A stretch of 64,000 nt of DNA from Sphingobium sp. YR768 (GTDB taxonomy: Bacteria > Pseudomonadota > Alphaproteobacteria > Sphingomonadales > Sphingomonadaceae): contig NZ_FOGE01000002.1 in NCBI RefSeq assembly GCF_900111125.1, positions 186,001 to 250,000 on the forward strand. Reading direction: 5' to 3'. The translations under genes were made by a program, and so were the position numbers. Position 1 is the stretch's first letter; each line of letters opens with the position of its first letter. Shown piece by piece: positions 54,546 to 64,000 of this stretch. The notes under the pieces were generated by a model. It saw nothing but the letters and a program-made list of their open reading frames with translations. It did not search any database and was not told the origin of the DNA.

Positions 54546-55586
54546 TCACGAATACCTTGTCAGCATGAGGAAGCCCGAAACCAGGAAGACGAACAGCAGC
54601 GAGGTCGGCAGGAAGATTTTCCAGCCCAGCCGCATCAGCTGGTCATAACGGTAGCGGGGCACCGTCGCCTTCACCCAGGAGAAGACGAAGAAGAAGAAGG
54701 CCATCTTGAGCAGCAGCCAGATGATACCCGGCACCAGATAGAGCGGGGCCCAGTCGAACGGCGGCAGATAACCGCCCCAGAACAGGATCGCGTTCAGGCC
54801 GCACATCAGGATGACGTTGGCATATTCGCCAAGCCAGAAAAGCGCGAAGGCCATGGACGAATATTCGGTCTGGTAGCCCGCGACGAGTTCCGATTCCGCT
54901 TCGGTCAAATCGAAGGGCGCGCGCGCCGTTTCCGCCAGAGCCGAAATCAGGAACATGATCGCCATCGGGAACAGCAACGGGTTGATGAAGTTGCCGTTGA
55001 CGAAACCGTAATAGCCCTTCTGGCTTTCCACGATCGCCGACATGTTGAAGCTGCCGGCCCACAGGACCACGGTGATCAGGATGAAGCCGATCGAGACTTC
55101 ATAGCTGATCATCTGCGCGGATGCGCGGATCGCGGAATAGAAGGGATATTTGGAGTTGGACGCCCAGCCCGACAGGATCACGCCATAAACGCCGAGCGAC
55201 GAGATGGCGAGAATGTAGAGCAGGCCGACATTGATGTTGGACACCATCACACCAACGCCGAAGGGGATGACGGCCCAGGCCATCAGCGCCACGGTGAAGG
55301 TGATGATCGGCGCGATCAGGAACAGGGCCTTGTTCGACGCCGACGGAACGATGGTTTCCTGAAGGAAGACCTTCAGACCGTCCGCGAAGGACTGGAGCAG
55401 ACCCAGCGGGCCAACCACGTTGGGACCACGACGCAGCGCCATGGCGGCCCAGATCTTGCGGTCAACATAGATGATCATGGCAACCGCCAGCATCAGCGGC
55501 AGCGCAATGACCAGGATGCCGACGATGGTGGAAAGAAGCCAGGCGCCTTCAAACGGCAGGCCCAGGCCTTGGAAGAAAGCGGTCAC
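54546..55586 (-). CDS. nuoH: NADH-quinone oxidoreductase subunit H
   Basis: A 346-aa, eight-helix subunit at the quinone-binding junction. [40 protein letters not shown] and [17 protein letters not shown] are highly conserved. The start overlaps the nuoG stop by four bases. Confidence 0.97.
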   Translation of the reverse strand: MTAFFQGLGLPFEGAWLLSTIVGILVIALPLMLAVAMIIYVDRKIWAAMALRRGPNVVGPLGLLQSFADGLKVFLQETIVPSASNKALFLIAPIITFTVALMAWAVIPFGVGVMVSNINVGLLYILAISSLGVYGVILSGWASNSKYPFYSAIRASAQMISYEVSIGFILITVVLWAGSFNMSAIVESQKGYYGFVNGNFINPLLFPMAIMFLISALAETARAPFDLTEAESELVAGYQTEYSSMAFALFWLGEYANVILMCGLNAILFWGGYLPPFDWAPLYLVPGIIWLLLKMAFFFFVFSWVKATVPRYRYDQLMRLGWKIFLPTSLLFVFLVSGFLMLTRYS

Positions 55587-57589
55587 TCTGCGGCCTCCGC
55601 ATACTCAACGCCATGGATCAGCTCGGCGGAGCATTGCTGCATCGTCGGGCTGGCACGGCAGATGGCGTTGGTGAGGTAGAAATCCTTGATCGGCGAACCG
55701 AATTCGCCGGTCGCACCGGTGGGCAGCGAAGGAACGGACCAGCCATAGTCGGCGATGCCTTCGACGCCCAGCGCCGGAACCGCCTTGACCATTTCGGCGC
55801 GCAGCGCGTCGAAGCTGTCGAACGGCAGCTTGGCACCCAGCGCTTCCGACAGGGCACGCAGGATCGACCAGTCCTCGCGAGCGTCGCCCGGCGCGAACAC
55901 GGCCTTTTCACCGAACTGCACCCGGCCTTCCAGATTGACGTAGGTGCCCGCCTTTTCGGCATAGCTTGCACCCGGCAGGATCACGTCCGCCGCATGCGCG
56001 CCCTTGTCGCCATGATGGCCGACATAGACCTTGAAGCTGCCGTCGAACGCCGAATAGTCGACTTCGTCCGCGCCCAGCGAGAAAAGCAGCTTCGGCGCGG
56101 CTTCCGCCACGGCCTTGATACCGCCCTTGGTCGCATAGCCCAGCATCAGGCCGCCCATGCGGGCCGCCGCGAAGTGCAGGACGTTATAACCGTTCCAGCC
56201 GTCCTTCACGAGGCCCAGCGTTTCGACCAGCGCCAGCGTATCGCCATGCGCGCCGTCCTTGGCCAGCACGCCGCCGCCAACGATCATCGCCGGACGGGCA
56301 GCGCCCTTGAAGGCTTCGGTCACCGCTTCCGGCAGCTTGGCGAGCAGCGATGCGTCATTGCCGAGCCATTCGACCTTGTAGGTCAGGTCGAATTCGGGAC
56401 CGACGGCAAAGACCTTCGCGCCCTTCTTGATCGCCTTGCGGATGCGGGTGTTCACCAGCGGCGCTTCCCAGCGCAGGTTGGTGCCGACCAGCAGAATGAC
56501 GTCAGCGGTTTCCAGATCGGCGAGCGGCGTGTTGAACACCACCGACGACAGGCTCGACACATCGTAAGACAAGCCGGTCTGGCGGCCTTCCAGCATCGTG
56601 CCGCCCAGCTTTTCGACCAGCGCCTTGCCGGCGAACATGGTTTCGCAGTCCAGCAGGTCGCCCGCGATCGCCGCGACGCTGCCGCCATGCTGAACAGCGG
56701 CGACAGCGGCAAAGGCTTCCGCCCAGGTCGCCGGGACCAGCTTGCCATCCTTGCGGACGAACGGCTTGTCGAGGCGCTTGCGGACCAGACCGTCGACATT
56801 GTGCCGGGTCTTGTCTGACGCCCACTCTTCATTCACGTCGTCATTGATGCGCGGCACGGCGCGCAGCACCTGACGGCCACGGCTGTCGAGGCGGATGTTG
56901 GTGCCGAGCGCATCCATCACGTCGATCGCATGGGTCTTCTTGAGTTCCCACGGACGCGCTTCGAAAGCGTAGGGCTTGGCGGTCAGCGCGCCGACCGGGC
57001 AGAGATCGACCACATTGCCCGACAGCTCACTCTTGGCGGCATGTTCGAGATAGGTGGTGATCTGCATATTTTCGCCGCGATAGATGGCGCCGATTTCCGG
57101 CACGCCCGCGACTTCCTCTGCAAAGCGCACGCAACGGGTGCACTGGATGCAGCGGGTCATGACCGTCTTGACGATCGGACCCATATTCTTCTCGGTCACG
57201 GCGCGCTTATTCTCGTCATAGCGCGACGAACCACGGCCATAAGCAACCGACTGATCCTGAAGGTCGCACTCGCCGCCCTGATCGCAGATCGGGCAATCGA
57301 GCGGGTGGTTGATGAGCAGGAACTCCATCACCCCTTCGCGGGCCTTCTTGACCATTTCGCTGTCGGTGCGGATTTCCTGACCTTCAGTGGCCGGGAGCGC
57401 GCACGAAGCCTGCGGCTTGGGCGGTCCGGGCTTCACCTCGACCAGGCACATGCGGCAATTGCCCGCGATGGAAAGGCGCTCATGATAGCAGAAACGGGGG
57501 ATTTCCTTCCCCGCCTGCTCGCAAGCCTGGAGGACTGTGGCGCCCGCCGGGACTTCGAGTTCTACGCCGTCTACTTTGACCTTCGGCAT
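55583..57589 (-). CDS. nuoG: NADH-quinone oxidoreductase subunit G
   Basis: A 668-aa subunit holding three iron-sulfur clusters of the electron wire. The 2Fe-2S site is [20 protein letters not shown] with a later Cys; N5 with its histidine ligand is [18 protein letters not shown]; the next cluster is [17 protein letters not shown] molybdopterin-oxidoreductase-like domain without cofactor follows. It lies two bases after nuoF. Confidence 0.97.
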   Translation of the reverse strand: MPKVKVDGVELEVPAGATVLQACEQAGKEIPRFCYHERLSIAGNCRMCLVEVKPGPPKPQASCALPATEGQEIRTDSEMVKKAREGVMEFLLINHPLDCPICDQGGECDLQDQSVAYGRGSSRYDENKRAVTEKNMGPIVKTVMTRCIQCTRCVRFAEEVAGVPEIGAIYRGENMQITTYLEHAAKSELSGNVVDLCPVGALTAKPYAFEARPWELKKTHAIDVMDALGTNIRLDSRGRQVLRAVPRINDDVNEEWASDKTRHNVDGLVRKRLDKPFVRKDGKLVPATWAEAFAAVAAVQHGGSVAAIAGDLLDCETMFAGKALVEKLGGTMLEGRQTGLSYDVSSLSSVVFNTPLADLETADVILLVGTNLRWEAPLVNTRIRKAIKKGAKVFAVGPEFDLTYKVEWLGNDASLLAKLPEAVTEAFKGAARPAMIVGGGVLAKDGAHGDTLALVETLGLVKDGWNGYNVLHFAAARMGGLMLGYATKGGIKAVAEAAPKLLFSLGADEVDYSAFDGSFKVYVGHHGDKGAHAADVILPGASYAEKAGTYVNLEGRVQFGEKAVFAPGDAREDWSILRALSEALGAKLPFDSFDALRAEMVKAVPALGVEGIADYGWSVPSLPTGATGEFGSPIKDFYLTNAICRASPTMQQCSAELIHGVEYAEAAE

Positions 57590-57591
57590 GG

Positions 57592-58935
57592 TTACTCCGC
57601 TGCCTCCATGACGGGGGCACTACCCTTGTTCTCGTTGATCCGGCGCTCGATTTCCGGACGGAAGTGCCGGATCAGCCCTTGGATCGGCCATGCCGCCGCG
57701 TCGCCAAGCGCGCAGATGGTGTGGCCTTCGACCTGCTTGGTCACCTGGAACAGCATGTCGATTTCGCTCTGGTCCGCGTCGCCGGTGCGCAGACGCTCCA
57801 TGACGCGCCACATCCAGCCGGTGCCTTCGCGGCACGGCGTGCACTGGCCGCAGCTCTCATGCTTGTAGAAGTAGGAGAGACGCGAAATGGCGCGGACGAT
57901 GTCGGTCGACTTGTCCATGACGATGACGGCGGCGGTGCCAAGGCCGGAGCCCAGCGCACGCAGGCCGTCAAAGTCCATCGGTGCGTCCATGATCTCCTTC
58001 GCAGGAACCAAGGGCACCGACGACCCGCCGGGGATGACCGCCAGCAGATTGTCCCAGCCGCCACGAATGCCGCCGCAATGGCGGTCGATCAGTTCGCGGA
58101 ACGGGATCGACATCGATTCTTCGACGACGCAGGGCTTGTTCACATGGCCGCTGATCTGGAACAGCTTGGTGCCACGGTTGTTCTCACGACCAAAGCCGTT
58201 GAACCAAGCCGCGCCGCGCCGCAGGATCGTCGGGCTGACCGCGATCGATTCCACATTGTTCACGGTGGTCGGGCAGCCATAGAGGCCCGCGCCCGCCGGG
58301 AAAGGCGGCTTCAGGCGGGGCTGGCCCTTCTTGCCTTCGATGCTTTCGATCTGCGCGGTTTCCTCGCCGCAGATGTAAGCGCCAGCGCCGCGATGGACGA
58401 AGACGTCGAAATCATAGCCCGACCCGCAGGCATTCTTGCCGATGAAGCCCTTTTCATAGGCCTGCTCGACGGCGGCGAAGAGAACCTTCGCTTCATAGAT
58501 GAACTCGCCACGGATGTAGATGTAGGCGGCACGCGCCCGCATCGCGAAACCGGCGATCAGCGCGCCTTCGATCAGCTTGTGCGGATCGTGGCGAATGATT
58601 TCGCGGTCCTTGCAAGATCCCGGCTCGGATTCGTCGGCGTTGATGACCAGGAAGCTGGGACGACCGTCCTTGCTTTCCTTGGGCATGAACGACCATTTCA
58701 GGCCGGTCGGGAAGCCTGCGCCGCCACGGCCGCGCAGGTTCGACGCCTTCATGATGTCGATGATACCATCCTGGCCGATTTCCATCAGCTTCTTGGTATT
58801 ATCCCAATCGCCGCGCTTCATGGCAGCGTCGACGCCCCAATCCTGGAAGCCGTGGACGTTGGTGAAGATACGGTCCTTGTCGGTCAGCGGACCAACGAAG
58901 GGCGGCGGTGCCGCCGGTGCGGGTGCGTCGGTCAT
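57592..58935 (-). CDS. nuoF: NADH-quinone oxidoreductase subunit F
   Basis: A 447-aa NADH- and FMN-binding subunit where electrons enter complex [18 protein letters not shown] and [16 protein letters not shown] belong to the nucleotide sites; [15 protein letters not shown] plus a later Cys bind cluster N3. The ATG at 58935 overlaps the nuoE stop (ATGA) and is preferred over an in-frame TTG two codons upstream. The N-terminus is Pro/Ala-rich. Confidence 0.96.
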   Translation of the reverse strand: MTDAPAPAAPPPFVGPLTDKDRIFTNVHGFQDWGVDAAMKRGDWDNTKKLMEIGQDGIIDIMKASNLRGRGGAGFPTGLKWSFMPKESKDGRPSFLVINADESEPGSCKDREIIRHDPHKLIEGALIAGFAMRARAAYIYIRGEFIYEAKVLFAAVEQAYEKGFIGKNACGSGYDFDVFVHRGAGAYICGEETAQIESIEGKKGQPRLKPPFPAGAGLYGCPTTVNNVESIAVSPTILRRGAAWFNGFGRENNRGTKLFQISGHVNKPCVVEESMSIPFRELIDRHCGGIRGGWDNLLAVIPGGSSVPLVPAKEIMDAPMDFDGLRALGSGLGTAAVIVMDKSTDIVRAISRLSYFYKHESCGQCTPCREGTGWMWRVMERLRTGDADQSEIDMLFQVTKQVEGHTICALGDAAAWPIQGLIRHFRPEIERRINENKGSAPVMEAAE

Positions 58936-59600
58936 GCCCAATCCCCCCGATAGTCGTGATTTTCGGTGACCATTTCCTTGAGGGTGGTCGGGCCACCTTC
59001 CGGCGCGCTGGTCTGACGGTCGATCTGCGGACCGATCTTGGGCTGACCGCCAGCGGCCAGCGTTTCCAGGATCGCGCTCATGCTGTCATAGGTCAGATCT
59101 TCGAAATTATCGTCGTTGATCTGGACCATCGGCGCATTGGCGCAAGCGCCAAGGCATTCCACTTCGGTCAGCGTGAACAGGCCGTCGGGGGTCGTACCGC
59201 CCTTGACCAGACCCTTGTTCTTGCAAGCCGAAAAGACATCGTCCGAACCGCGCAGCATGCACGGCGTCGTGCCGCACACCTGCACATGATAACGGCCGAC
59301 CGGCGCAAGGTTATACATGGTGTAGAAGGTCGCGACTTCATAGACGCGCATGTAGGGCATATCGAGCTGACGCCCGATATATTCCATCACCGGCACGGGC
59401 AGCCAGCCATTGGTCTGCGTTTCCGCACCGACCTGACGCTGGGCCAGGTCGAGCAGCGGCATCACCGCCGACTGCTGGCGACCGGCGGGATAGCGCGCGA
59501 TCACCTTCTTGGCCTGTTCGGCATTTTCGGCGGTCCACTCGAACGCGCCCCAGCGCGCACGGGTTTCAGCCTCGTCCGGGATATGAACTGCGTCAGCCAT
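58932..59600 (-). CDS. nuoE: NADH-quinone oxidoreductase subunit E
   Basis: A 222-aa thioredoxin-like subunit with 2Fe-2S cluster N1a, ligated by the cysteines in [12 protein letters not shown] and [15 protein letters not shown]. The C-terminal extension ([20 protein letters not shown]) is seen in alphaproteobacterial NuoE. It starts by a one-base overlap with nuoD. Confidence 0.96.
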   Translation of the reverse strand: MADAVHIPDEAETRARWGAFEWTAENAEQAKKVIARYPAGRQQSAVMPLLDLAQRQVGAETQTNGWLPVPVMEYIGRQLDMPYMRVYEVATFYTMYNLAPVGRYHVQVCGTTPCMLRGSDDVFSACKNKGLVKGGTTPDGLFTLTEVECLGACANAPMVQINDDNFEDLTYDSMSAILETLAAGGQPKIGPQIDRQTSAPEGGPTTLKEMVTENHDYRGDWA

Positions 59601-60835
59601 TAGCGGTCACATTCTCCAAACACGATGTCCATGGCGCCCAGGACAGCGGTGGTATCGGCCAGCATGTGGCCCTTCATCAGGAAGTCCATCGCCTGCAAAT
59701 GCGAGAAAGCGGTCGGGCGGATCTTGCAGCGATAGGGCTTGTTGCTGCCGTCGCTGACCAGATAGACGCCGAATTCGCCCTTGGGGCTTTCGGTCGCCAC
59801 ATAGACTTCGCCTGCGGGGACGTGGAAGCCCTCGGTATAGAGCTTGAAATGGTGGATCAGCGCTTCCATCGAACGCTTCATTTCCCCGCGCTTGGGCGGC
59901 GAAACCTTGCGATCGAAGCTGGCGATCGGCCCTTCGGGCATCTCATTCAGGCACTGCTTCATGATGCGCGCAGACTGACGCACTTCCTCGACGCGGACCA
60001 TGAACCGGTCATAGCAGTCATAGGCCGTGCCGACCGGAACGTCGAAGTCCATGCGATCATAGACATCGTAAGGCTGCGCCTTGCGCACGTCCCAGGCGAT
60101 GCCCGAACCGCGCAGCATCGGGCCGGAGAAGCCCCATTTCAGCGCATCTTCCTTGCCGACGATGGCGATGTCGACGTTACGCTGCTTGAAGATGCGGTTG
60201 TCGACCACCAGGCTCATCGCGTCTTCGAACAGGCGCGGCAGGCGGGTGTCGAGCCATTCGGCGATATCGGTCAGCAGCTTGAGCGGCACGTCCTGATGCA
60301 CGCCGCCCGGCCGGAAATAGGCCGAATGCATGCGGGCGCCCGACGCACGCTCGAAGAAGTTGAGGCAATCCTCGCGGATTTCGAACAGCCATAGGTTCGG
60401 CGTCATCGCGCCGACGTCCATCACATGCGATCCAAGGTTCAGCATGTGATTGCAGATGCGGGTCAGTTCCGCGAAGAACACGCGCAGATATTGCGCGCGC
60501 AGCGGCACTTCCAGGTTCAGCAGCTTTTCGACCGCCAAAACATAGCTATGCTCCATGCCGAGCGGCGAACAATAGTCCAGCCGGTCGAAATAGGGCAGCG
60601 CCTGCATATAGGTCTTGTACTCGATCAGCTTTTCGGTGCCGCGATGCAGCAGGCCGACATGCGGATCGCAACGCTCGACGATTTCGCCGTCCAGTTCCAT
60701 GACCAGACGCAGCACGCCGTGGGCCGCGGGATGCTGCGGACCGAAGTTGATCGTGTAATTCTGGATTTCCGTGTCGCCATAGGCCGGGTCGGCCGCGTCG
60801 GTGACATGATCCATCTTTTCGAGATAGTCGGACAT
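59600..60835 (-). CDS. nuoD: NADH-quinone oxidoreductase subunit D
   Basis: A 411-aa subunit forming the quinone-reduction pocket with Nuo[21 protein letters not shown] holds the quinone-contacting His; [16 protein letters not shown] and the C-terminal DIVFGECDR are invariant. Length is normal, and the gene is separate from nuoC. Start and stop each share one base with neighbours. Confidence 0.97.
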   Translation of the reverse strand: MSDYLEKMDHVTDAADPAYGDTEIQNYTINFGPQHPAAHGVLRLVMELDGEIVERCDPHVGLLHRGTEKLIEYKTYMQALPYFDRLDYCSPLGMEHSYVLAVEKLLNLEVPLRAQYLRVFFAELTRICNHMLNLGSHVMDVGAMTPNLWLFEIREDCLNFFERASGARMHSAYFRPGGVHQDVPLKLLTDIAEWLDTRLPRLFEDAMSLVVDNRIFKQRNVDIAIVGKEDALKWGFSGPMLRGSGIAWDVRKAQPYDVYDRMDFDVPVGTAYDCYDRFMVRVEEVRQSARIMKQCLNEMPEGPIASFDRKVSPPKRGEMKRSMEALIHHFKLYTEGFHVPAGEVYVATESPKGEFGVYLVSDGSNKPYRCKIRPTAFSHLQAMDFLMKGHMLADTTAVLGAMDIVFGECDR

Positions 60836-61569
60836 CAGGCCTTGTCCTCAGACTTTTTGTTCGCCGCGCTGTCGGTTGGCTCCCCTGCCCCGCTCACGCC
60901 CTTCTTCTCCGTCACCTTGGGGGTGGAAGCGGCGGCAGGTGCAGCGGGGGCGGCAGGCGCAGCAGCCTTTTCATCGCCCGGCAGCACATATTGCGCGCCT
61001 TCCCACGGCGACATGAAGTCGAAGCTGCGGAAGTCCTGTGCCAGCTTCACCGGCTCATAGACGACGCGCTTATCCTCTTCGGAATAGCGCAGTTCGACAT
61101 AGCCGGTCAGCGGGAAGTCCTTGCGCTGCGGATGGCCCTTGAAGCCATAGTCGGTCAGGATGCGACGCAGGTCGGTATTGCCGTCGAACACGACGCCATA
61201 CATGTCGAACACTTCGCGCTCCAGCCAGCCGGCGACCGGCCAGAGGTGCGTGACGGTGGGAACCGGCGTATCCTCGTCGGTCGACACCTTCACGCGGATA
61301 CGATGGTTCCGCGTGACGCTGAGCAGATGATAGGCGACTTCGAACCGTTCCGGACGCTCCGGATAGTCGACGCCGGCCACTTCCATCAGCTGCTGATAAT
61401 GCGCCATGTCGCGCAGCGCGATCATGGCATTGGCCAGATCGTCGCGCGCGACGATGAAGGTCAGCTCGTCGGCATGATCGATGGTTTCGATCAGCATCGA
61501 ACCCAGCAGCGCGCCGATTTCCTCGGCAATGCCTTCAGGGTTCACGATCTTGGGTGCAGAATGGCCCAT
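60835..61569 (-). CDS. nuoC: NADH-quinone oxidoreductase subunit C
   Basis: A 244-aa subunit of the connecting module. [20 protein letters not shown] and [20 protein letters not shown] are the family signature. The C-terminus has an Ala/Pro and Lys-rich extension after YVLPGDEK. The ATG at 61569 (MGHSAPKIV) is one base after the nuoB stop; a longer frame reads through nuoB in another phase and is rejected. Confidence 0.95.
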   Translation of the reverse strand: MGHSAPKIVNPEGIAEEIGALLGSMLIETIDHADELTFIVARDDLANAMIALRDMAHYQQLMEVAGVDYPERPERFEVAYHLLSVTRNHRIRVKVSTDEDTPVPTVTHLWPVAGWLEREVFDMYGVVFDGNTDLRRILTDYGFKGHPQRKDFPLTGYVELRYSEEDKRVVYEPVKLAQDFRSFDFMSPWEGAQYVLPGDEKAAAPAAPAAPAAASTPKVTEKKGVSGAGEPTDSAANKKSEDKA

Positions 61570-61570
61570 A

Positions 61571-62125
61571 TTAACGCTCAATCGTCCCGATCCGGCGGAT
61601 CTTCCGCTGCAACTGCATGATGCCGTAGAGCAAGGCTTCGGCGGTCGGCGGGCAACCCGGCACATAGATGTCGACCGGCACGATGCGGTCACAGCCACGA
61701 ACGACCGAATAGCTATAATGGTAGTAACCACCGCCATTGGCGCAGCTGCCCATCGAAATCACATATTTCGGGTTGGACATCTGGTCATAGACCTTGCGGA
61801 GCGCCGGGGCCATCTTGTTGCACAGCGTGCCGGCAACAATCATGACGTCCGACTGACGCGGGGACGCGCGCGGTGCGGCGCCGAAGCGCTCCATGTCGTA
61901 ACGGGGCATGTTGACGTGGATCATCTCCACGGCGCAGCACGCCAGACCGAAGGTCATCCACCACAGCGAACCGGTGCGGGCCCACTGGAACAGCTCCTCG
62001 GTCGAGGTGATCAGGAAGCCCTTGTCATTCACTTCGCTGTTCAGCGAGTCAAAAAAGGCCTGGTCGGGCTGCGTCCCCATCGGCGGCATGGTGCCGGGGA
62101 TGGGACTGGTCAGTTCTACTCCCAA
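61571..62125 (-). CDS. nuoB: NADH-quinone oxidoreductase subunit B
   Basis: A 184-aa subunit with cluster N2, the last before quinone. The ligands lie in [24 protein letters not shown] and [11 protein letters not shown] favour the TTG at 62125, giving [11 protein letters not shown], which follows a GGGAG site and overlaps the nuoA stop; an in-frame GTG at 62146 would add seven residues. Both starts overlap nuoA. Confidence 0.93.
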   Translation of the reverse strand: MGVELTSPIPGTMPPMGTQPDQAFFDSLNSEVNDKGFLITSTEELFQWARTGSLWWMTFGLACCAVEMIHVNMPRYDMERFGAAPRASPRQSDVMIVAGTLCNKMAPALRKVYDQMSNPKYVISMGSCANGGGYYHYSYSVVRGCDRIVPVDIYVPGCPPTAEALLYGIMQLQRKIRRIGTIER

Positions 62126-62487
62126 TCGAGTGCTCCCTTCTTCCACGCATAGACGAGGCCGAGCACCAGCTCCGCTATGAAGATCATCATCGTCGCCCAG
62201 CCGGCCCAGCCGATCTGGTCGAGGCTTACAGCCCAGGGAAACAGGAACGCCGCTTCAAGATCGAAGATGATGAAGAGAATGGCGACCAGATAGAAGCGCA
62301 CGTCAAACTGGCTACGCGGCTCTTCGAACGCGGGAAAACCGCATTCATATTCGGAGAGCTTGGCAGGGTCGGGCTTGTGCGCACCGGTGAGGCGGCCAAC
62401 CAGCATCGGCAGAAACACGAATGCCGTGGAGAGCAGCAAGGCAATCCCGAGAAAGATCAGGATCGGCAGATATTGGGCGAGATCGAC
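62116..62487 (-). CDS. nuoA: NADH-quinone oxidoreductase subunit A
   Basis: First gene of the 14-gene nuo operon, a three-helix subunit near the quinone site. [20 protein letters not shown] and [15 protein letters not shown] are diagnostic. No ATG is available; a TTG at 62487 ([13 protein letters not shown]) has an AGGGG site six bases before it and is preferred, while a TTG at 62508 would add seven residues. The operon promoter should lie in 62509-62830. Confidence 0.92.
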   Translation of the reverse strand, partial: VDLAQYLPILIFLGIALLLSTAFVFLPMLVGRLTGAHKPDPAKLSEYECGFPAFEEPRSQFDVRFYLVAILFIIFDLEAAFLFPWAVSLDQIGWAGWATMMIFIAELVLGLVYAWKKGALDWE

Positions 62488-62837
62488 CAATGTTATCCCC
62501 TGGGACAAATTGTCATTGTTGGGGGCGCTTTAGGCCCGCTGCACATGCGAAGCAAGGGGCCAAGGGTGTGAGAATGATTCGCAAGAAATCCGCCACTTAA
62601 CGGGGCTTTGAGGATGGCCGCGAACCCCTTGCCATCAACCTCCCGGCCATCCGGTCACTTGCGCTGGAAAGCCCCTGAAAACCAGCATTTGACCGTTTTC
62701 AGATGCTTCAGCGCACTCTGGGAAAGGGCTGCTCTCGGCCCGCCACTTTTGATCCTTCGGCGGCACGCTCCACGCACAACAGATGCACGTTTCACGACCA
62801 TGCAACGCCGCAGAAACCCTTCGTCATCGTCGGACAC
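62488..62837. promoter_or_regulatory. Intergenic region upstream of the nuo operon
   Basis: About 350 bases hold no convincing gene, tRNA or repeat. The region must contain the nuo promoter, because all 14 genes are continuous behind it, but no -35/-10 pair is obvious. Open frames on the plus strand here run against the terminator of the neighbouring gene and lack motifs. Confidence 0.5.
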
Positions 62838-62893
62838 GAAAAAGGGCCGCTGCCGGAGGGCTACGTCCTTCGACAGCCCCGGCAGCGACCCTT
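62838..62893 (-). terminator. Terminator of the inositol monophosphatase gene
   Basis: On the minus strand AAGGGTCGCTGCCGG pairs with CCGGCAGCGGCCCTT with one mismatch, and TTTTT follows the second arm. It begins about 25 bases after the gene stop. The symmetrical stem might also act on the plus strand. Confidence 0.75.
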
Positions 62894-62918
62894 TGAAACG
62901 ACTCGCCAGATATTGGGA

Positions 62919-63734
62919 TCAGCGCAGCGCGCCGGCCACCAGCTTGTGCAGCTTGCTGTGAATCGCGTCGTTGCCGGCGATCACTTCCTTGCGCTCGATC
63001 GGCTGATCGCCGCCACGGAAATCGCTGGCGAAGCCGCCAGCCTCTCGCACGAGCAGCAGGCCGGCAGCCACATCCCAGGGCTGAAGGCCGCTTTCCCAAT
63101 AGCCGTCATAGCGGCCCGATGCGACATGGGCGAGGTCGAGCGAGGCAGCGCCGAAACGACGGATGCCCGCGACCGAGGGAGCCACCGCGCCGAAGATGCG
63201 GGTCCATTCCGCCATATTGCCATGGCCCATGAACGGGATGCCGGTGGCGATCACGCAATCGGCCAGGTCGCGGCGGGCCGACACGCGCAGGCGCTGGTCA
63301 TGGCGCCAGGCGCCCCGGCTCTTTTCCGCCCAATAGCTTTCGTCCGTCACCGGCTGATAGATGAGGCCGGTGGTCACTTCGCGCTTGTTGCCGTCAAAGA
63401 GAGGCTCCTCGACCGCGATCGAGATGGCGAAGTGCGGGATGCCGTGCAGGAAGTTGGTGGTGCCATCCAGCGGATCGATGATCCAGCGCGGCTTGGTGGG
63501 ATCGCCTTCGATCACGCCGCCTTCTTCCAGCAGGAAGCCCCAGTCGGGACGCGCCTTCTGAAGCTCTTCCACCAGGGTCTTTTCAGCCTGCTGGTCCGCC
63601 TTGGACACGAAGTCCGCCGGACCCTTGCGGCTGACCTGAAGATGTTCGACTTCGCCGAAGTCGCGGCGCAGCTTGGAGCCGGCCTTGCGCGCGGCGCGTT
63701 CCATGACGGTGAGGAGGCCGGAATGCGATACCAT
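62919..63734 (-). CDS. suhB: Inositol monophosphatase family protein (SuhB-like)
   Basis: A 271-aa Mg2+-dependent phosphatase. The metal site is formed by LLEEGG (Glu70/Glu71) and WIIDPLDGTTNFLHG (Asp87, Asp90), with LQPWDVAAGLLLVREAGG near the C-terminus. It may hydrolyse inositol-1-phosphate or a related sugar phosphate; SuhB in Escherichia coli also acts in rRNA transcription. The gene lies 39 bases after the partial gene at the right edge, on the same strand, and ends in a hairpin terminator. Confidence 0.9.
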   Translation of the reverse strand: MVSHSGLLTVMERAARKAGSKLRRDFGEVEHLQVSRKGPADFVSKADQQAEKTLVEELQKARPDWGFLLEEGGVIEGDPTKPRWIIDPLDGTTNFLHGIPHFAISIAVEEPLFDGNKREVTTGLIYQPVTDESYWAEKSRGAWRHDQRLRVSARRDLADCVIATGIPFMGHGNMAEWTRIFGAVAPSVAGIRRFGAASLDLAHVASGRYDGYWESGLQPWDVAAGLLLVREAGGFASDFRGGDQPIERKEVIAGNDAIHSKLHKLVAGALR

Positions 63735-63773
63735 GGTCTTGTCTCCGCCGCCCGGACAGGGGCGGCCTGTTGA

Positions 63774-64000
63774 TTATCTCTTGGGGGCGGACTTGGCGGC
63801 AGGCTTGGTCGCGGGCGGGCGATAGCCGCAGGTTCCGGCGACCACCGCCAGCATCTGCGACGCATCCTTGCGATCGACCTTGCCAGCGTTGGCGGCGATC
63901 ACCTTGTCCGCCTGCGCACTGATCTCCCCAATCGAATTGGAATAGAGGCAATCGAACAGCGCGTTCTTGACCGGCTGTTCAACCTCGTTCGACTGGAGCG
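63774..64000 (-). CDS. Partial CDS, C-terminus of unknown protein
   Basis: A minus-strand frame enters from the right edge and stops with TAA at 63776-63774, giving about 75 residues. It reads NEVEQPVKNALFDCLYSNSI, then a stretch with AQADKVIAANAGKVDRKDAS, a Cys in VVAGTCGYRP and a Lys/Pro/Ala-rich end (TKPAAKSAPKR). Two cysteines about 45 residues apart could pair in an exported protein. I do not recognise the family. It precedes suhB by 39 bases and may share its transcript. Confidence 0.7.
   Translation of the reverse strand, partial: LQSNEVEQPVKNALFDCLYSNSIGEISAQADKVIAANAGKVDRKDASQMLAVVAGTCGYRPPATKPAAKSAPKR

Noticed and set aside
61571..61737. N-terminal extension of nuoC to 61737
   Set aside because: The added residues are nuoB read in another phase; the ATG at 61569 directly follows the nuoB stop.
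1..64000. CRISPR arrays, prophage, integron or tRNA genes
   Set aside because: No direct-repeat/spacer pattern, phage gene block, attC-like series or tRNA cloverleaf was seen; only tmRNA was found among structured RNAs.

Overview
The window looks like a chromosome segment of a GC-rich alphaproteobacterium of the Sphingomonadales, most like Sphingobium or Novosphingobium. This rests on gene content: a two-piece permuted tmRNA gene, a single 14-gene nuo operon followed by birA-coaX-rnj-DUF1467, a trpG-trpD-trpC-moaC-moeA run, several TonB-dependent receptors, and dispersed short palindromes of types familiar from this group. I infer the genus; no 16S gene is present.

Layout. (1) 1-10121: a substrate-utilisation locus on the minus strand, running TonB-dependent receptor, secreted tannase/feruloyl-esterase family enzyme, AAHS-type MFS permease, NarL/LuxR response regulator. 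Divergent from it is a 1127-aa transporter-coupled hybrid histidine kinase of the CbrA type. Together they read as outer-membrane uptake, periplasmic ester cleavage, inner-membrane import and two-component control of an aromatic ester. (2) 10122-11251: a scar with a decayed IS110-family transposase, its probable 3' non-coding region and a three-hairpin palindromic element. (3) 11252-19160: kdp potassium pump and sensor genes, small ORF-kdpF-A-B-C-D-E. (4) 19164-31296: a complete type II secretion operon on the minus strand, gspC-D-E-F-G-H-I-J-K-L-M-N plus the prepilin peptidase gspO, almost every junction overlapping. (5) 31297-33440: a 140-bp MITE with target duplication, a 2OG-Fe(II) oxygenase, a TANGO2/NRDE protein and ssrA. 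(6) 33731-38760: a small TPR protein, a beta-helix-like lipoprotein and a second TonB-dependent receptor. (7) 38989-44155: trpG, an unknown secreted protein, trpD, trpC, moaC, moeA. (8) 44157-62508, minus strand: a GNAT related to AAC(6'), DUF1467, RNase J, type III pantothenate kinase, biotin protein ligase, then nuoN back to nuoA. (9) 62919-64000: an inositol monophosphatase family gene and the 3' end of an unknown gene.

Most unusual feature. In the type II secretion operon four consecutive pseudopilin genes (gspG, gspH, gspI, gspJ) each carry a palindromic repeat inside the codons of the prepilin leader peptide, just upstream of the prepilin-peptidase site. None of the four has an ATG, GTG or TTG between the repeat and the cleavage site, so the repeats must be translated and then discarded when GspO removes the leader. 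Three of the four repeats belong to one superfamily and are read in the same frame, giving a PW-x-PA-x-AG peptide. The leader seems to be a tolerated landing site for these elements, and gspG also keeps a second, vestigial cleavage motif. Other items worth a second look are two related three-hairpin elements, a MITE sharing terminal repeats with one of them, a tannase-family enzyme lacking both cysteines of the CS-D-HC motif, a birA gene that seems to need a CTG start, and PhoB-like sites before the lipoprotein/receptor genes.
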